Source of the DNA: Siphlonurus alternatus
Lineage: Eukaryota; Arthropoda; Insecta; Ephemeroptera; Siphlonuridae
Direction: 5' to 3'
NCBI GenBank assembly: GCA_949825025.1
Contig: OX463780.1
Location: forward strand, 43,070,979-43,134,978
Length of the DNA stretch: 64,000 nt
The first letter of the stretch is position 1. Every line of letters begins with the position of its first letter. Position numbers and translations under genes: made by a program. The notes under the pieces were generated by a model. The model was not told the origin of the DNA. It worked only from the letters and a program-made list of their open reading frames with translations, and did not search any database. Below, piece after piece: positions 59,907 to 64,000 of this stretch.

Positions 59907-61059
59907 AAGACATGATTAATTATTTAATTGTAATATTATATTAAATCTCGCATGTAATTTATCATATGAAAAAAAGGGGGCTTTGCCTTTTTTGATTCGA
60001 AAAATTCTATTATTACATTTTTTAAATGTATATGTTAGCAAAGACTGCATGTGAAATATTTGTATAGTTATTTTGGACTTTATTGCTCAAATCGCGATGA
60101 CTAATATATATTATTTCTCGATCACTATATACTCGTAGCTGCAGATCGAGCGTCTTATTCATTTTGGTCTTCGTCGTGTTTAATTATAATTTAATTCCTC
60201 AGCCAGTGGTAGCCGATTTATAACGACGGACATCATGCACTGGCCGACACAAGTACTCAAATACCAATTATTATTTGGCAACAGTTACAGAACCAAGAAC
60301 TTATAAAAATGTACTAAAGTTGACACACATGAATTAAGACATAAAAAAAAATATACAACATCAAAACTAATAACAATAATTAAGAATGTAATGCACAAGT
60401 TATACATTATTATACTTGTAAAAAAAAAAAACGAAACAATAAAATAATCTCCCGGGGCGTTTCTGACGAAAACCTAAATGACTCGGACGGCCATGCAGTG
60501 TAGGTGCATGTAGGTATTTTTTTCGAGCTAGTTGTGCAGTTGTGCCGGAATTCGAGTATATTATAGTTTAGATTTTGGTGATAATCATGGCAATAAGTCA
60601 TATTCTGTATTAAATTATATGTAATTCTTGAATTTGTAGAATTTTAATTTTTATACAATTAAGTTCAAAAATGTTTTTATTAGAAAAAATCATGCGCTCA
60701 ATCTGCATGAAGATGAGAATTATGGCTGCCACAAAATAAAACTCCTGGACACATAGGCTAATTTCTTCACCTCAAGACACAATAAGTTGCATATCTTTCA
60801 GGCGTTAAAATCTCGTATTTCATTTCGTATCCAATAGATGGCATGACGATTCAATTTTGCAACAGCTACAACAAAATAAATACTTTTAATAAATTAGTTC
60901 TTGTTTAGGGACTGTCACGGGACTGACATTCTTTAAGAAATAAAAACTTTCTGTAGTAAATGATCATTATTAATATAATGTGATTAAAATTTATGTTAAA
61001 ATTAAATATATGTTCTTAAAAATTTTTTTAGAGTTTGCAAGACGTTCTCTCGCCGGGTC

Positions 61060-62254
61060 TTAAAGGTGTACTGAAGAGAACACTTTTTTAATATCATCTT
61101 ATCAACAAAAATAAGACTGATTCACTGGTAATAACCATTTTCTTGTTGAGGCCCCCAAATTTGAATTTCAGGGACCAACGGCTAAAAAGTGAAGTTGTGA
61201 CGTATCGGTCTGGCCACACGCGATGCCCAGTAGAAATTTTATGGCGAGATGAGAGCAGAAGCGGCGATACCGGATGTTGGATGTCATTAAAATAAACACA
61301 AATTTTCAACGTCTATGAGAATTCATCTTTCGTCTTTTTCATCGATTGGGATGAAATCACAATTCAATTCCCTATCTAGCGGTACAAAAATTATTTTTCT
61401 GTGATGATTAGAACAATTTATAGTAAAGTGCAATTGCATGAAAATGCATTGATGCAATTCTCAATCTCAGCTAATATGCATCGCACAAGAACGAAATTTA
61501 TACAAATCGATTGGAAATTTTATCATCAGTTACGCACTATCATTAAAAATTACAAAAATTGGTAATTAACAAAAGTTGAAATTTTATATTTTTATTTTAT
61601 TGTCGGGAATGTAGTAATATGGGAAAAAAATTGGAGTGGCGATGGTGATGTTAGCCGTCGCCGGAGTCGCCGCGCTTCACCGGAAATCATAAATCTTACT
61701 GGTGTCAATGAAATAATAAAATAAATATAAAATTTCAACTTTTGTTAATCATCAATTTTCGTAATTTTTAATGATAGTGCGTAACTGATGATAAAATTTC
61801 CAATCGATTAGTATAAATTTTGTTCTTGTGCGATGCATATTAGCTGAGATTGAGAATTGCATGAATGCATTTTCATGCAATTGCACTTTACTATAAATTG
61901 TTCTAATCATCACAGAAAAATAATTTTTGTACTGCTAGATAGGGAATTGAATTGTGATTTCATCCCAATCGTTGAAAAAGACGAAAGATGATTTCTCATG
62001 GACGTTGAAAATTTGTGTTTATTTTAATGACAGCCAACATCCGGTATCGCCGCTTCTGCTCTCATCTCGCCATAAAATTTCTACTGGACATCGCATGTGG
62101 CCAGACCAATACGTCACAACTTCACTTTTTAGCCGTTGGTCCCTGAAATTCAAATTTGAGGGCCTCAACAAGAAAATGATTATTACCAGTGAATCGGTCT
62201 TATTTTTGTTGATAAGATGATATTAAAAAAGTGTTCCCTTCAGTACCCCTTTAA
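61060..62254. mobile_element. 1.2 kb TTAA-flanked foldback element
   Basis: Two arms of more than 500 bp run from TTAAAGGTGTACTGAAG to CTTCAGTACCCCTTTAA and enclose a GC-richer loop near 61640-61690 (GCCGTCGCCGGAGTCGCCGC). The arms are highly similar. Frames at 61094-61309 (-) and 61954-62220 (+) are the same peptide read from the two arms, so they are not genes. TTAA flanks both ends. Confidence 0.87.
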
Positions 62255-63314
62255 TCATGTTAATATACAATCATATGTTAGGTGAAAAAATTAAAAATAT
62301 ATCATTATTCTCGGCTATTAGGCTATTGTTTTATATTTAAATGGGACATTTGCTAACTTACCATCATGGGGGGGAGTGTAAACCTGTGAACTGCATGCAA
62401 TTTTTTTGTTTAAATAGATAGTATAACGCTATTAATTACAAAATTAAAGTGTGACGTCATATTATTTTAAGAATATTATTTACAGCACAAATAATGTGTT
62501 GACTAGTCTGCAGTTTTCAATGTATATACCGGATCAGTGTCCTAATTCTCCCTTAGTGTCAGGGGGAGGGAGGTGCAGAAGATAAATTTTCAGACAAATA
62601 AGTTTTCTGAAACACTTAATTATTATTGAATGTGAAGTATCATGAGGGTTTCTAAAAAAATTATTGTTAAAAAAAACTCTAATACGGAGTTGTAAGGATA
62701 CAAGGTTCAATTAAATACTTTACCTGTTAGTAATAATGTAATAAGCCTGACAAATCTTTTTTTTTTTTTTATAACCAAGAATGAAGTGTTTTTAAGTTCA
62801 ATTAAATTTACATTATTATTATTTTTTTATTGTATATTTTCATTAAATTTCCTACCATACAATGCAACTATGTAAAATTTTGATAATATTAGATCCAAAT
62901 TTGTGACGGTTAATCACAGAACCTGCATTAATCTATATAAAATCATATTTTTCATGTAGCATGCAGCACATAATATTGTTGAAATTATTTTTTAAGTAAC
63001 GAAATTGTATTTAGCATCCAAATAATTATCAAGAATAATACCATAATAAATAATAACAAACTACTTTATAGGTTTTATATAAGGATATTATATAATTATA
63101 TTAATTTTTTAATATTAAAACAAAATGAAATGAAAATTTTACAATAACAAAAGTTATATATTAACATTTAAGAACGACCGATTACCCGTCGTTCGTTTCT
63201 TTAATTTATAATATGTTAAACATTTTTTTCTTTCGTTTTGTATAGATCTTTAGAAGACATTTAGGTATGATGATGAGATATATTACAAGTGTATTGGTTG
63301 GTGCTTTCTTGCAG

Positions 63315-63545
63315 CCGTGAGCTATAAGGATGAGAACATTAGCATAACCCAATATGGAGGCGGCATCACAAACCATAGCAAGAAGGCATCACATTCCTTT
63401 TCTTTAACGTCTTGAAGGCCTACTGATGCCATCCGTCCATTCGTTTGTGCCTCGGTGTATATAATGGCAGCAGTCGGCAGGTGAGGGTATAGCAGCAGCA
63501 GAAGGAGGCAGTAAAAAAACAACCTGAGAGGCAAAGAGAGCAAGA
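63315..63545. other. Possible exon near window edge, strand uncertain
   Basis: This segment is clearly less AT-rich than its surroundings and has splice-like signals on both strands. On plus, TTTCTTGCAG ending at 63314 could be an acceptor, opening a frame read as VSYKDENISITQYGGG and so on to a TGA near 63414. On minus, GCCTCTCAG could be an acceptor into a frame with a hydrophobic run (FFYCLLLLLLYPHLPTAA). I do not recognise either peptide and cannot choose between them. Confidence 0.3.
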
Positions 63546-64000
63546 CTTACTCGATCTCCCATTCGTACTTTTGACATTTAACAGGGAGGAAATCATGATT
63601 TACTGACCTTCCTTCGTTCAGGGATAATATGTGTTATTAAGAAACTTTATAAAAAAAATATATATATTAAAAAAAAAAAGAACTAGTAAGCGTATTTGAA
63701 TCTTATAAAGATTCAAGGCTATGTTAAAAAAAAAGGTATATATGTAACTACTATATATACTAACGTTTTTGAACCACTTATAATAAAACTGTAGCTTTTT
63801 TTTTTTTCAAAATAGAAAAAAAAATATTCAGTAGCTCTTGGTATGGTGTAACATTATACCATGAAACCCTAAGGTAAGGTAGATTTAACCAATCAGAAAC
63901 TTCAAAAATATTGACTGACATCTGATTGGTGATAATAAGAAAAATAATAACCAAAACATTATTTAAATAAATATACTGTATTGAAATAATAATAAATATA
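63546..64000. other. Right edge, nothing recognised
   Basis: AT-rich sequence with homopolymer runs. No gene, repeat family or RNA gene was seen before the window ends. Confidence 0.5.

Larger units (their letters stand above)
58069..63300. other. Intergenic right of MLH3
   Basis: Repeat-dominated: hAT-like MITE, pentanucleotide microsatellite, TTAA MITE and the 1.2 kb foldback. The remainder (59910-61060 and 62255-63300) is AT-rich with no recognised gene. Confidence 0.6.

Noticed and set aside
61094..62220. Two small genes on opposite strands with the same peptide
   Set aside because: They are the two arms of one palindromic element, so the matching peptides come from the inverted repeat.

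Overview
This window is eukaryotic and almost certainly from an arthropod, most likely a pancrustacean or insect. The support is a tandem cluster of RR-2 (Rebers-Riddiford) cuticle protein genes, GT-AG introns in every gene, AT-rich non-coding DNA against GC-richer exons, and many small foldback (MITE-like) DNA elements. A species cannot be named from the sequence.

Layout. (1) 338-6135 (+): a three-exon gene for a ZC2HC1-type zinc-finger protein. Its second intron holds a 2.2 kb foldback element with a Tc1/mariner-like transposase tail at its centre. (2) 7518-38894 (-): eight RR-2 cuticle protein genes in head-to-tail array, called CP1 to CP8 here from left to right. Each has a 15-18 nt first exon, a second exon that completes the signal peptide, and a third exon carrying the RR-2 chitin-binding domain. 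The RR-2 exon is nearly uniform across the array while introns, exon 2 and C-terminal tails differ, which suggests concerted evolution. Every gene has a TATA box 51-69 bp upstream of its ATG. Six of eight share an upstream GGGTCA plus CGGAA module. (3) 41604-45028 (+): a four-exon SMYD4-like gene (TPR plus split SET/MYND). (4) 47026-58068 (+): a nine-exon MLH3 mismatch-repair/meiotic endonuclease gene with both the N-terminal ATPase and the C-terminal metal-binding nuclease motif. (5) 58069-64000: mostly repeats, with a possible edge exon near 63.3-63.5 kb.

The cuticle genes would be co-expressed to secrete chitin-binding proteins into the exoskeleton. The flanking genes (zinc finger, SMYD4, MLH3) have unrelated housekeeping, chromatin or meiotic roles and are neighbours only by position.

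The non-genic DNA is rich in inverted-repeat elements. They include TTAA-flanked, TA-flanked and 8-bp-TSD (hAT-like) families, a family with a shared subterminal core but different ends, and a 5S-rRNA-derived SINE. Two insertions can be dated relative to their surroundings from target-site duplications or an empty site within the window. No RNA gene, CRISPR array or prokaryotic feature was seen.
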